NCBI RefSeq assembly: GCF_004016515.1
Contig: NZ_SACT01000001.1
Span: 124,001-188,000 of the forward strand
Origin: Rubrivivax albus
GTDB taxonomy: Bacteria; Pseudomonadota; Gammaproteobacteria; Burkholderiales; Burkholderiaceae_C
Direction: 5' to 3'
DNA length: 64,000 nucleotides
In this document: in pieces, positions 44,236 through 53,842 of the stretch
Position numbering within the stretch: position 1 is the stretch's first letter
Layout: the number at the start of each line of letters is the position of its first letter
The notes under the pieces: generated by a model
The model's input: only the letters and a program-made list of their open reading frames with translations
The model's database searches: none
Told to the model about the DNA's origin: nothing
Position numbers and translations under genes: made by a program

Positions 44236-45611
44236 GCGCGTACACACGCCTGGTCTCGGGTCTGGTGTTTCCGCTTCAGGAGAAGCTCAAGCACCACGAC
44301 ACGGTGCGCATACGTCGCGAGCTGGAAGACAGCCAGTGGTGGTCACGAGAGCGCATCCTGGGCTGGCAGGCCGAGCGTCTGCGGTCGCTGCTGGTGGCCG
44401 CGGCCGACGTCCCGTACTGGCGAGCACTGTTTGCCGAGCGCCAGTTCGATCCTCGCGCCGTCACTGGCGTGGCCGACCTCGCCCGACTGCCGCTGCTGGA
44501 CAAGGCCACCATCCGTGCCCACACCGACGCCATGAAGCACCCGCAGGCCCGTGGCCTGGCGCGCTTCAACACCGGGGGCAGCAGCGGCGAGCCGCTGATC
44601 TTCTACATCGGCAACGAACGGGTCAGCCACGACGTGGCCGCCAAGTGGCGTGCCACCCGCTGGTGGGGCGTGGACATCGGCGACCCGGAGATCGTGGTCT
44701 GGGGTTCACCCATCGAACTGGGCAGCCAGGACCGCATCCGCGCCTGGCGCGACAAGCTGATGCGCACCCAGCTTCTGCCGGCCTTCGAGATGAGCGAAAG
44801 CAAGCTCGACGGTTTCGTGGCCCGCATCCGCCAGGCGCGTCCGCGCATGCTGTTCGGCTACCCCAGTGCGCTGAGCCACATCGCGCGCCATGCCGAAAGG
44901 CGTGGCCAGCGCATGGACGACCTGGGCATCCGCGTGGCCTTCGTCACCAGCGAGCGGCTGTACGACAACCAGCGCGCCGACATCGAGCGCGTGTTCGGCT
45001 GCCGCGTGGCCAACGGCTACGGTGGACGGGATGCCGGGTTCATCGCCCACCAGTGTCCCGAAGGCGGCATGCACCTGACGGCCGAGGACATCGTCGTCGA
45101 GATCGTGGGCGAGGACGGGCGTACCCTGCCGCCCGGCCAGCCAGGCGAGATCGTCGTCACCCACCTGGCGACGCGCGATTTCCCGTTCATCCGCTACCGC
45201 ACCGGCGACGTGGCCGTGACCAGCGACGCAGCATGCCCCTGTGGCAGGGGCTTGCCTCTGCTGGCCGAGATCCAGGGGCGCAGCACCGACTTCGTCGTTG
45301 CACAGGACGGCACCGTCATGCACGGCCTGAGTCTCATCTACATCCTGCGTGACATGCCGAGCGTGCAGGGCTTCCGCATCGTGCAGGAGAGCCTGGACCT
45401 GACACGCGTGCAGGTGGTCGTCGCTCCCGGTTTCGGTTCGGAGGACGAATCCGCCATCGTGTCCGGGTTCAAGCGCAGGCTGGGTTCGGCAGTCGACGTC
45501 GTCGTGGAACGCGTGGCCGCCATTCCGGCCGAGAAGTCGGGCAAGTTCCGGTACGTGGTCAGTCGCGTGCCTTCGCAGGTTCAGGCCGGGGTGGCTGCGC
45601 CGCATGCGTGA
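44232..45611 (+). CDS. CapK/phenylacetate-CoA ligase-like adenylate-forming protein
   Basis: The 459-residue protein resembles CapK/PaaK: F-N-T-G-G-S-S-G-E-P-L (adenylate loop), F-V-T-S-E-R-L, Y-G-G-R-D-A-G and I-R-Y-R-T-G-D-V-A. C-P-C-G-R-G follows. In capsule loci CapK-like proteins are thought to activate acyl or amino groups for sugar decoration, but the substrate is not known. It overlaps the next gene by eight bases. Confidence 0.85.
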   Translation: MSAYTRLVSGLVFPLQEKLKHHDTVRIRRELEDSQWWSRERILGWQAERLRSLLVAAADVPYWRALFAERQFDPRAVTGVADLARLPLLDKATIRAHTDAMKHPQARGLARFNTGGSSGEPLIFYIGNERVSHDVAAKWRATRWWGVDIGDPEIVVWGSPIELGSQDRIRAWRDKLMRTQLLPAFEMSESKLDGFVARIRQARPRMLFGYPSALSHIARHAERRGQRMDDLGIRVAFVTSERLYDNQRADIERVFGCRVANGYGGRDAGFIAHQCPEGGMHLTAEDIVVEIVGEDGRTLPPGQPGEIVVTHLATRDFPFIRYRTGDVAVTSDAACPCGRGLPLLAEIQGRSTDFVVAQDGTVMHGLSLIYILRDMPSVQGFRIVQESLDLTRVQVVVAPGFGSEDESAIVSGFKRRLGSAVDVVVERVAAIPAEKSGKFRYVVSRVPSQVQAGVAAPHA

Positions 45612-47022
45612 TTTCCTCGTCATGTCCGTCATCGTCCCGTGGGCGATGGTGGCGATCCGGCATCCTTGGATCGGCGTGCTGCTCTGGGTCTGGGTCAGCC
45701 TGATGAGCCCCCACAGGTACACCTACGGCTTCGCTTATTCGGCACCTGTCGCGATGCTGGCCGCCGGGGTGACCCTGGTCGGACTTCTGTTTACCGTGGA
45801 GAAGCGCAATCCGTTCAAGGCCTCTCCCGTGGTCTGGTTTGCATTGCTGACCCTGTGGATCACCCTCTCATGGCAGATGGGGCTCGACCCGTCGGGGCAG
45901 TTCTCTCAGTGGGACAAGGTCATCAAGGTCAACGTCATGGTGTTCGTGACGCTGATGCTGTTCCACAGCAAGCAGCACATCTTCTGCCTGGTGTGGGTGC
46001 TCACGCTGTCGGTGGCGCTGCTCAGCGCCAAGGGCGGGTTGTTCACCATTGCCACCGGCGGTGGATATCGGGTCTGGGGCCCGCCCGGTTCCTGGATCGA
46101 GGGCAACAACGACTTCGCCGTGGCCACCATCATGACGATCCCGCTCCTGCGCTTCATGCAGATGCAGGTGTCACGCAAGTGGCTGTCAATGGTTCTGACG
46201 CTGCTGATGCTGCTGAGCGCAGCTTCGGCGCTGGGTTCGCACTCCCGCGGCGCGCTGCTCGCCATCGTCGCCATGACGACGGTGCTGTGGTGGCGCGGCG
46301 GACGGCGCGTGCGCAATGGCCTGCTGCTGCTGGCCCTGGGTGCCGTCATGATCGCCGCGATGCCGTCCAACTGGACGGAGCGCATGGAGACCATCGAGAC
46401 CTACGAGGAGGACGCCTCGGCACTCGGGCGTCTGAGCGCGTGGTGGGTTTCGTGGCGCATCGCGCAGAACTATCCCTTCGGTGTCGGCTTCGACATCACG
46501 TCCTCGGAACTGTTTAACGCGTTCTCGCCCTATGGCACCGAGTTCGGCCAGCCCGTGGCGCACAGCATCTGGTTCCAGATGCTCGGGCACCACGGTTTTG
46601 TCGGCTTCTTCCTGTTCGCCGCTGTCTGGGTGTCTACATGGTTCGTTGCTGGCAGGCTGCGCCGCGCGGCATCCGCAAGGCCGGACATCAAGTGGGTCGG
46701 TGACCTGGGCGCGATGGCGCAGGTGTGCCTGGTTGGCTACGCCGTGGGCGGCGCATTCCTGCAGCTTGCTTACTACGACTTTCCCTACTACGTGATGGCC
46801 ATCGTGTCCGTGGCCCATGCATGGGTCAAGCGCGAGGCATGGCAGACCGACAGGCCCACGCCCGGTGGTTGGCGTTCACTCATCGGCCTGGCTGACCCGA
46901 TCGACAGGGCACAGCGGTTCGGCACGAATGCCGCCGGCCTCGGTGCCGCGATGCAGCCCGCTGCGCAGCTCGGTCAGGGCACCGGCTCGCCCGGGCCGGT
47001 TCGGGCTCGGTTGGACGGCTGA
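45604..47022 (+). CDS. Exosortase A system O-antigen ligase/polymerase-like membrane protein
   Basis: The 472 residues include about ten hydrophobic segments and a large loop with W-I-E-G-N-N-D-F-A and R-L-S-A-W-W-V-S-W. H-S-I-W-F-Q-M-L-G-H-H-G comes late. This is the pattern of putative O-glycosylation ligases of XrtA loci. It may polymerise the repeating unit or join it to PEP-CTERM proteins. No separate Wzy gene was recognised, so it might take that part. Confidence 0.88.
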   Translation: MRDFLVMSVIVPWAMVAIRHPWIGVLLWVWVSLMSPHRYTYGFAYSAPVAMLAAGVTLVGLLFTVEKRNPFKASPVVWFALLTLWITLSWQMGLDPSGQFSQWDKVIKVNVMVFVTLMLFHSKQHIFCLVWVLTLSVALLSAKGGLFTIATGGGYRVWGPPGSWIEGNNDFAVATIMTIPLLRFMQMQVSRKWLSMVLTLLMLLSAASALGSHSRGALLAIVAMTTVLWWRGGRRVRNGLLLLALGAVMIAAMPSNWTERMETIETYEEDASALGRLSAWWVSWRIAQNYPFGVGFDITSSELFNAFSPYGTEFGQPVAHSIWFQMLGHHGFVGFFLFAAVWVSTWFVAGRLRRAASARPDIKWVGDLGAMAQVCLVGYAVGGAFLQLAYYDFPYYVMAIVSVAHAWVKREAWQTDRPTPGGWRSLIGLADPIDRAQRFGTNAAGLGAAMQPAAQLGQGTGSPGPVRARLDG

Positions 47023-47025
47023 CGC

Positions 47026-47982
47026 ATGCCGATGAGCCCCTTGTTCCAGTGGCTGTCACCTGCAGGGAGCCGGGCCCGCCTTTCGACGCTGATCTTTCAC
47101 AGGGTGGTGCCGGAGCCCGATCCGCTCTTCCCGGGTGAGGTCGACGCGAGTCGCTTCGACGCCATCTGCCAGTGGATACGCAGATGGTTCCATGTCCTGC
47201 CGCTTGACGAGGCCGTGCAGTTGCGGGCCGAAGGGCGGCTGCCATCGCGCGCACTGGGCATCAGCTTCGACGACGGCTATGCCGACAACCACGACGTTGC
47301 CTTGCCGATCCTGGCGCGCCACGGCCTGAACGCGACGTTCTTCGTGGCCACGGGCTTCCTGGATGGGGGGCGCATGTGGAACGACACGCTCATCGAACTC
47401 GTCCGCCGATGGCCGTCGGACACGATGGACCTGTCGGCCCACCAGATTCCCGGAATCCAGGCGTTGGACCTCTCCACGCTCGAGGCTCGCCGCCAGGCTG
47501 CGGCGAGCCTGACGCTGGCCATGAAGTACCTGCCTGCCGCTGCGCGGTCGGAGCAGGTGGCAGCCATCGCACGCCGTTCGGACGTGACGCTTCCAGACTA
47601 CCTGATGATGACCTCCGACCAGGTGCGTGCGCTGCACCGGGCCGGCATGCGCATCGGCGCGCACACGGTCAATCACCCGATCCTGCGAACCCTGGACGAC
47701 GATGCCGCACGCAGCGAGATCACGGCGGGCCGCCAGAGGCTGCAGGAGATCATCGGCGCACCGGTCCGGCTCTTCGCCTACCCGAACGGCAAGCCCGGGC
47801 AGGACTACGTGGAGCGCGACGTCGCGCTCGTGCGGGCGTGCGGCTTCGATGCGGCCTTCACCACGCAGGCGGGGTACTCCACGGCAACGACACCCGCGCA
47901 CGAACTGCCGCGCTTCACACCCTGGCGGAGCGACCGCTGGGGCTTCGGCCTTCAGCTGGCGCGCAACCTGGCCGGCGCCTGA
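47026..47982 (+). CDS. Polysaccharide deacetylase family protein (CE4)
   Basis: The 318-residue protein has the motifs I-S-F-D-D-G-Y-A-D-N and H-T-V-N-H-P, the metal-binding set of CE4, plus A-Y-P-N-G-K-P. It differs clearly from the deacetylase at 31286 (SFDDGY versus IDVEDW), so the locus has two deacetylases. It starts 3 bases after the ligase gene. A second in-frame ATG lies two codons on. Confidence 0.9.
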   Translation: MPMSPLFQWLSPAGSRARLSTLIFHRVVPEPDPLFPGEVDASRFDAICQWIRRWFHVLPLDEAVQLRAEGRLPSRALGISFDDGYADNHDVALPILARHGLNATFFVATGFLDGGRMWNDTLIELVRRWPSDTMDLSAHQIPGIQALDLSTLEARRQAAASLTLAMKYLPAAARSEQVAAIARRSDVTLPDYLMMTSDQVRALHRAGMRIGAHTVNHPILRTLDDDAARSEITAGRQRLQEIIGAPVRLFAYPNGKPGQDYVERDVALVRACGFDAAFTTQAGYSTATTPAHELPRFTPWRSDRWGFGLQLARNLAGA

Positions 47983-48120
47983 GCCTGGGGGCGGGCGTCC
48001 GGGCGCGACAGCCGTGAACGGCTTCGTTCGATTGGTTGCCATTTCCCGGTTCAGGCCAACGTGCCGGTGACGATATTGTCGCTATCGTCGGGGGCTCCGG
48101 CCAGGGTGGCGCACAGCATT

Positions 48121-50337
48121 ATGTCGAACGACCAGAAATCCACGAGCGGCAGGGTGTCCGGCACCCTGCCCATCACACGGCGGACCTTCGTCTGTGCGGC
48201 CCTGACAGGCGTTGCGGGTTGTGGCGGCGGCGCTCAGGAGGAGCCCGATGCCCGTTCAGACGTGGCTGCGGCGCCCCCCAGCCCCGCGCCTGCACCGCCA
48301 CCCCCTGCCGCCGCTCCGACGCCGGCACCCGTGCCGGCGCCGGCGCTGCCCCCCGAAGCCGCGCCCGAGGCGCCGCCGGTCAGCGTCGACCCGCGAATCG
48401 TGCTCGAAGCGCAGAACATGCGGGCCATGGTGGTGCTGAAGTGGTTCCACCAGGACAGCCGCTACGAGCGCTACCGGCGTCTGCAGGTCATCAAGACACC
48501 GCGCGCCGAGGTGCCGTTTCACGGCTTCAACTTCGCCGACGGCGGCGCCCCGACGGCGCTGAAGGGCGCCCGCTACACATTGCATTGCGACGGCACGGAG
48601 ATCGCCGCCGTCACCGTGACGGCGGGCAGCACCACGTCGGCCGTCTTCGACGCCGACTTCTCCGGCGTGGCCGATGGCTGGCGGGCCCTGACCATCCGCG
48701 GGCTCACCGGCGACGAGACCTCGCCGACCTGGTTCGTGTTCGTCAAGCGAGGCACTGGCGCTGCCCCGGCGCAGGCCTTCACGCCGGTGGTTCGAGGCAC
48801 CTACGAACTGACGCAGACGACCCCGGGTTGGTGCGCCTATGCCAAGGCGCCGGGCCGCTACAACCCCACGGCGCTGCCCGTGCCGCGGCGGGACTACCCC
48901 GCCTTCGCCGACCTGCTGCCACGCAGTGAGATGAACTGCATGCAGCTGGTTCCAGTGCGCTTCGGCGATACCCACCGGCCCAGCCACAACGTCGACGGCA
49001 TCACCACCAGCTACGACCTCCAGGCCTATTTCTGGTCGGACATGGTGGCCAAGTCGCCGCGCCTGCCGTCGCTGGACGGCCCGCGCGGCGTGGGCAGCCT
49101 GATGATGACCACCCACGTGTCCATCGGGCAGGCCGCGCCCGACGGCCGCCCGCGCAACACTCTGTATGTGTGCGACCCGTGGCGCATCGCGCGCGTCACC
49201 GAGGACGGCACTATCACCACGCTCGTGGGGTACCGCCACGCCAGCCTGCCCAGCTACTGGGGCGACCCGGCAGAGATGGAACTGGTGGGGGACTGGTCGG
49301 CCATCCCGGAAGAGCGCCGCGGCTTTCACGAACTGTGGGGCATGGCCTGGGACGAACGCACGCTGGTGGTGGACGAGGCTGCCGCACGCATCGCCGCGGA
49401 GGGCAACGAACAGCCGCATGCCGTCGGCCCGGTGATGTTCCTGACCGACACGCAGAACAACCGTGTGATCAAGTGTGCCTTCAGCGCCACCAGCCGCACG
49501 GTGCCGCCCAAGGTGACCGAATTCGTCACCAACAGCGCGGACGCCTGGGACATCGTGTACCACGACGGCCTGATCTACGTCTCGGAGCGCAAGGCGCACC
49601 GCATCGCCGCCTACGACGCCACCACCGGCGCCTACGTGCGCACCGTCGTCTCGGGCGCTGCCCTGGCCACCGTGGACGTCAACCGCTTCGTGCACCGACA
49701 GGCCGACATCGCCACCATCCAGGCCGAGGACTGCGTTGCGCCCGAAGGCCTGTACAAGCTGGCCGACGACCCCTGGCTCTACTTCGGCTCCTTCGCCATG
49801 AAGCAGGTGCGGCGCGTGCACCTGCAGACCGGCGTGGTGGAGGTGGTGTGCGACGTGCCGCTGGACGGCAACGCCACGTACATGAAGATCGCGGTCGGCG
49901 ACGGCAGCTTCGGCCCGCGCGGCACCGTGTTCGTCTGGACCTGGAGCAACCGCCAGTACGGGTATCCCTACGTGCACCTGCCGTCGGGCGTGACCTACAC
50001 CAACTGGGAAGGCGCGCTGAAGGAGTGGAAGTGGTACGAAGAGAACGCGAGCGTGGGGCAATGGGGCAAGTTCAACTATGCCACCGCCGGTGCGGTGGGC
50101 AACGGCAGGCTGGTGTGCGGTGGTGCCAACGAGGGCCTGGTGGTGATCTCGCGCAGGCAAGCCGGTGACCGCGCTCTCGGTGAGTCCATCCGCCGCGGGG
50201 AACGCGAGTTCACCAACCGCGGGCTGAGCCTGCTGTATGGCGCCAACGGCTTCGGCTACTACGGCCTGCCCCTGCCCTGGGGTGTCTCCAGCAACCTGGA
50301 CGCGTTCTTCGCGTTCCACGGCCACCAGCGCCCCTGA
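48121..50337 (+). CDS. Tat-exported lipoprotein with Pro/Ala linker and predicted beta-propeller
   Basis: I do not recognise a named family. The 738-residue protein starts with a twin-arginine signal (I-T-R-R-T-F-V) directly followed by a lipobox (T-G-V-A-G-C, Cys40). A Pro/Ala-rich linker occupies roughly 55-100. The long remainder has repeated segments of the type N-T-L-Y-V-C-D, P-V-M-F-L-T-D-T-Q-N-N-R-V-I-K and L-I-Y-V-S-E-R-K-A-H-R-I-A, suggestive of an NHL-type propeller. It ends the plus-strand polysaccharide operon after a 138-base gap. It may bind or modify the glycan at the surface; this is inference. Confidence 0.6.
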   Translation: MSNDQKSTSGRVSGTLPITRRTFVCAALTGVAGCGGGAQEEPDARSDVAAAPPSPAPAPPPPAAAPTPAPVPAPALPPEAAPEAPPVSVDPRIVLEAQNMRAMVVLKWFHQDSRYERYRRLQVIKTPRAEVPFHGFNFADGGAPTALKGARYTLHCDGTEIAAVTVTAGSTTSAVFDADFSGVADGWRALTIRGLTGDETSPTWFVFVKRGTGAAPAQAFTPVVRGTYELTQTTPGWCAYAKAPGRYNPTALPVPRRDYPAFADLLPRSEMNCMQLVPVRFGDTHRPSHNVDGITTSYDLQAYFWSDMVAKSPRLPSLDGPRGVGSLMMTTHVSIGQAAPDGRPRNTLYVCDPWRIARVTEDGTITTLVGYRHASLPSYWGDPAEMELVGDWSAIPEERRGFHELWGMAWDERTLVVDEAAARIAAEGNEQPHAVGPVMFLTDTQNNRVIKCAFSATSRTVPPKVTEFVTNSADAWDIVYHDGLIYVSERKAHRIAAYDATTGAYVRTVVSGAALATVDVNRFVHRQADIATIQAEDCVAPEGLYKLADDPWLYFGSFAMKQVRRVHLQTGVVEVVCDVPLDGNATYMKIAVGDGSFGPRGTVFVWTWSNRQYGYPYVHLPSGVTYTNWEGALKEWKWYEENASVGQWGKFNYATAGAVGNGRLVCGGANEGLVVISRRQAGDRALGESIRRGEREFTNRGLSLLYGANGFGYYGLPLPWGVSSNLDAFFAFHGHQRP

Positions 50338-50343
50338 CCCGGC

Positions 50344-50360
50344 CCGGCCGTGCGCCGGGC
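50344..50360. terminator. Stem-loop in the convergent gap at 50338-50370
   Basis: CCCGGC and GCCGGG form a 6-bp stem around CGTGC, followed by more G+C-rich self-complementary bases. It separates the lipoprotein gene from the minus-strand glycosyltransferase. No strong T-run. Confidence 0.45.
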
Positions 50361-50370
50361 GGCCGGGGTG

Positions 50371-51312
50371 TCAGGCCAGGCACTTCAGCAGTGACAGCAG
50401 GTTGTCCGTGCGCCGGCCGTGGCGCATGGACCGCAGGTGCAGCCGAGCGGCGGTGCCGCGCTGCTTGCGCTGCCGGGCGCGCCACGCCCAGTCGAACAGC
50501 TCGTCGGCGATGCGCCGGTGCACACGGGCGCGGTCCGCGGCGGTCAGGCCTTCGTAGTGCAGCATGTGGTCGTAGGCGCGCAGCAGCTGGGGTGCATGCC
50601 CTTCCACCCGCGCGTCGGACTCGAAGGAAATGTTGTCCTCGCCCAGCGTGTACTCGATCTGCTCGCGCTTGAGGCACGCCGCACCGAAGCGCCGCGACAG
50701 CCGCAGCCAGAACTCGTAGTCCTCCGCCACGCGAAGATCCTCGCGCATCCGTTCGCGTGCCGCTGCCGCGGACAGCACCACGCTGGAGAGGTTGAACCAG
50801 CAGCCCTGTTCCAGCAGGTGGCTGAAGAAGCCCGGCCCGAAGACCGACAGCGTGCCGTCGTCCTGCTGCTTGGGCGCCAGCGCGAGCTTGCGGTCGAAGT
50901 TCGGGCCCATGTAGTCCACCGGCCTGCCGCCCTGCAGATAGCGTGCACGGCCAAACACCAGGCCCACGCCGGGATGCGACTGCAGCACGGCCAGCGCCTC
51001 GGCCAGGTGGTGCGGCAGGAAGCGGTCGTCGGAATCCAGCAGTGCCACGGCGTCGCAGTCGGCGGCGGCCGCCAGCCCCGTGTTGCGCCCGCCGGCTGGC
51101 CCTTTGGCGCCAAGGTTGCGCAACACCTTGACCGGCCTTCCGGCATAGGCGGCTTCCAGCGCGGCCACGGTGCCGTCGGTGGAGCCGTCGTCCACCACGA
51201 TCACCGTCAGCGCGCAGCCCGGCGGCAGGGCCTGCTGCGCGAGGACTGAATCGATGGCCACCCCGACCGTCGTCCTGCGGTTGTAGGTCGGGATGACAAC
51301 AGCGCACTTCAT
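50371..51312 (-). CDS. Glycosyltransferase family 2
   Basis: ATG 51312 overlaps the stop of the upstream gene (ATGA) and gives 313 residues. The GT-A fold is clear: V-V-I-P-T-Y-N-R, V-I-V-V-D-D-G-S-T-D-G-T and the metal-binding L-D-S-D-D. A-E-D-Y-E-F-W-L follows as the base region. Sugar unknown. Last gene of the minus-strand set. Confidence 0.92.
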   Translation of the reverse strand: MKCAVVIPTYNRRTTVGVAIDSVLAQQALPPGCALTVIVVDDGSTDGTVAALEAAYAGRPVKVLRNLGAKGPAGGRNTGLAAAADCDAVALLDSDDRFLPHHLAEALAVLQSHPGVGLVFGRARYLQGGRPVDYMGPNFDRKLALAPKQQDDGTLSVFGPGFFSHLLEQGCWFNLSSVVLSAAAARERMREDLRVAEDYEFWLRLSRRFGAACLKREQIEYTLGEDNISFESDARVEGHAPQLLRAYDHMLHYEGLTAADRARVHRRIADELFDWAWRARQRKQRGTAARLHLRSMRHGRRTDNLLSLLKCLA

Positions 51313-52622
51313 GCTTGGCAAATTCGGCCGAACAGGGCGAAGGCCTGCTGGGCGATGACATCGCGCCTATGCCTGTTGAGCCAAGACTCAACCTCAGAAT
51401 TGGCCGGTGAGTTGCGTCGTTGTTCGAGCATCTTCAGCGCATCCAGCATCGCGCCAGGGCGGTCAGGCTGACAGAGAACACCCATACCCAATTGGTCTAC
51501 CAACGCATGGCTACTCTCGCCAGGCCAACCGCAAACCAAGACCGGGCGCCGAGCCGCGATGTAGTCGAAGAGCTTGCCCGGCAGGTAGCGCTCCAAGTCT
51601 GCAGACGCCAGCAGTAGCAACGCGTCAGCCGCCTGCATACGTTGCACAGCCTCGGTCTTCGGCACATGGTCCACGATGCTGATGAGATCCGCGTTGCGAC
51701 TCTGCACCAGATCTGCGTGCTCCCTGGGTGACCTGCGCCCTATGAACTCAATTCGAAGCTTCTGGCGCCATTCGGGCGCCGAGGCCAACGCTGCATCAAG
51801 CGCGTCCACGAAGTGCCGTGGCGAGGTATGGCCAGACAGCGTGCCGACATGCGCAAGACGAAGCGGTCCCTGACGTGGCAAGACTGTCGCAGACCCGACC
51901 GGTTCGGCGAAGTCCTCGGGCTCCCATCCGTTCGGCAGCACGTGTGTGCGTTCACGAGAAAGGCCACTGAACGTGCGGAGCTGGTGCTCACGATGCGACT
52001 CAGTGGTGAAGATCACCGCGCTCGCTTCAGCCAGGCAAGCCTGCTCATAACGCCTATCGTCGGGGCCGGCACTCACGAAATCGAAAGGACATTCTGTCCA
52101 TTCGTCGCGATAGTCAAGTACCAGCGGGACACCGAAATGCCTTGCCACCCAGCGAGCGGTGAGAAACATCGAGAATGGAGGGCCCGAAGCCAACACCATC
52201 GCTGGCGGATCGTTGCGCAGATGCTCAAAGGCCAGCAATGCGGCCTGAACGGCATTGGCAAAGCTGCCATCGACCTTTGGAAACAGTCGCCAACTGGCGG
52301 GTCTACGAGTATCAGGTACGACAGTCCGTCGAATGCCGTCGGGAAGGCGGCTCAGCAACTCTTCGCCGTGCTCTGATTGGTTGGCGGGTGCTACACCCTG
52401 GAACGTGGAGAACCGCCATCCAAGACGCGCACCGTGCCGCAGAAATGAAAGCGGCCGGTGAACACCGGCGTTCGAGTTCGGTGGCAATGCCCATGAAAAC
52501 AGCGCAACATGCCGCCTATCTGGCGACCGCGATGAGCTGCGGCTGTGGGTGGCATGCCACCACTGTGTGCCTAAGGCCAGGCTACCGCCAAGCGTGGAAA
52601 GGAGCTCGGAACTCGAACGCAT
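51309..52622 (-). CDS. GT-B type glycosyltransferase, family 4-like
   Basis: The 437-residue protein has F-S-W-A-L-P-P-N-S-N-A-G near its start, L-D-Y-R-D-E-W-T in the acceptor half, and L-P-N-G-W-E-P-E-D-F and Y-L-P-G-K-L-F-D-Y-I-A-A-R-R-P-V-L in the donor half. Its DNA is visibly poorer in G+C and in third-position G/C than its neighbours, suggesting later acquisition. The first ~35 residues are doubtful; a start near residue 38 is possible. Confidence 0.82.
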   Translation of the reverse strand: MRSSSELLSTLGGSLALGTQWWHATHSRSSSRSPDRRHVALFSWALPPNSNAGVHRPLSFLRHGARLGWRFSTFQGVAPANQSEHGEELLSRLPDGIRRTVVPDTRRPASWRLFPKVDGSFANAVQAALLAFEHLRNDPPAMVLASGPPFSMFLTARWVARHFGVPLVLDYRDEWTECPFDFVSAGPDDRRYEQACLAEASAVIFTTESHREHQLRTFSGLSRERTHVLPNGWEPEDFAEPVGSATVLPRQGPLRLAHVGTLSGHTSPRHFVDALDAALASAPEWRQKLRIEFIGRRSPREHADLVQSRNADLISIVDHVPKTEAVQRMQAADALLLLASADLERYLPGKLFDYIAARRPVLVCGWPGESSHALVDQLGMGVLCQPDRPGAMLDALKMLEQRRNSPANSEVESWLNRHRRDVIAQQAFALFGRICQA

Positions 52623-52632
52623 TCAACCGCCA

Positions 52633-53835
52633 CTACAGCCTGCTTGCGACCTTTCGCCACGTACCCTCGAGGTTCTGACGCAATCTGCGTGCTGCATTCC
52701 AGCGCGGTAGGGGAGCAGACCTGCCGGCGATGTCTGCGTATTTCGTGAGGTACTGGCTCTTCAGCGTGCCCAGGTCGTACTGCGTACAGGCAATCTCGCG
52801 TGCACGTGCGCCCAGCGATGCCCAGCCATGTCGCCGTTGCGGCCCGACGGCGGCGGCCAGCGCCCCCGAGGCCTCCATGTCGATGAACACGCCTTCCTGC
52901 ACGATGGCCTTCTGGTTGGGGTGGTGCGTGCAGATCACCGGCAGGCCTGCGGCCATGGCTTCGATGTAGACGATGCCGAAGGTCTCGAACACGCTGCCCA
53001 GAACGAAGGCATCCGCGGCTGCATAGGCGGCAGGCAGTTCCTCGTGCGGCAGCGCATCGAAGTGCACCCGGTTACCCAGCAGTTCCCGGCCCAGCGCCCG
53101 GATGGCGGGCGCGTCCTCGCTTTCCTGCCCCACGATGGCCAGGTGCAGACCGGGGTCCGCGACCGCAGCCACCTCGCGGATCACGTGGTCCATGCGCTTG
53201 TGCCAGTAGCAGATGGTGCCCACGCTGAGTAGCAGCGTCGCATCGGCCGGGATACCGTGGCGCGCGCGGAAGTCGGTGGGCGCATCGGGCCGGAAGCGCT
53301 GGGTGTCGACACCGTGCGGAATCAGAAAGCTGCGCCCCTTCAGGCTCTGCGCCAGGTTGTGCGATGTGTGTTCCTGCACGAAGTCGCACGGCGGCAGGTC
53401 CCGCGCCGGGATGGCGCCACCGTTGGCGAACAGGAGGGTGGGCGTGCGCGCGAACAGGTGGCGGTTGGCGTGCAGCACCCTGCACACGTCGCGGTCCAGC
53501 ACGTGCAGCACGTCGAAACCGCCTTCCAGCAGCGCGCCCAGCACACCCCAGGCGAAGGATTCGCCTTCTACGCGGATGCGCTCGTCACCCAGCGCGGCGG
53601 CATGCCACTTGGGCGAGACGGGCAGGCGGGCGCCATCCAGGCCCGCAGCGTCCCGGGGGATGTGGGGCACGACCACCTCGCGGGCCGAGCTGTCGCCGCC
53701 ACCCTTGAACAGCGTGACGTCCAGACTGTCACGCAGCAGGTCGAACAGGCCGCGGGCGAATGTCTCGTGGCCGCGCAGAACCCGGCCTAGGCCAGGGCAG
53801 AGCAGGGCTACGCGAGGGGAGTGCGCCGGGACCAT
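52633..53835 (-). CDS. Glycosyltransferase family 4
   Basis: The 400-residue protein has C-P-G-L-G-R-V-L-R-G-H-E-T-F at the N-terminus, P-H-G-V-D-T-Q-R-F, S-V-G-T-I-C-Y-W-H-K-R and G-S-V-F-E-T-F-G-I-V-Y-I-E-A-M-A-A-G in the donor half. Base composition is that of the main cluster. The next gene starts ten bases on. Sugar unknown. Confidence 0.88.
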   Translation of the reverse strand: MVPAHSPRVALLCPGLGRVLRGHETFARGLFDLLRDSLDVTLFKGGGDSSAREVVVPHIPRDAAGLDGARLPVSPKWHAAALGDERIRVEGESFAWGVLGALLEGGFDVLHVLDRDVCRVLHANRHLFARTPTLLFANGGAIPARDLPPCDFVQEHTSHNLAQSLKGRSFLIPHGVDTQRFRPDAPTDFRARHGIPADATLLLSVGTICYWHKRMDHVIREVAAVADPGLHLAIVGQESEDAPAIRALGRELLGNRVHFDALPHEELPAAYAAADAFVLGSVFETFGIVYIEAMAAGLPVICTHHPNQKAIVQEGVFIDMEASGALAAAVGPQRRHGWASLGARAREIACTQYDLGTLKSQYLTKYADIAGRSAPLPRWNAARRLRQNLEGTWRKVASRL

Positions 53836-53842
53836 TTGGCAT

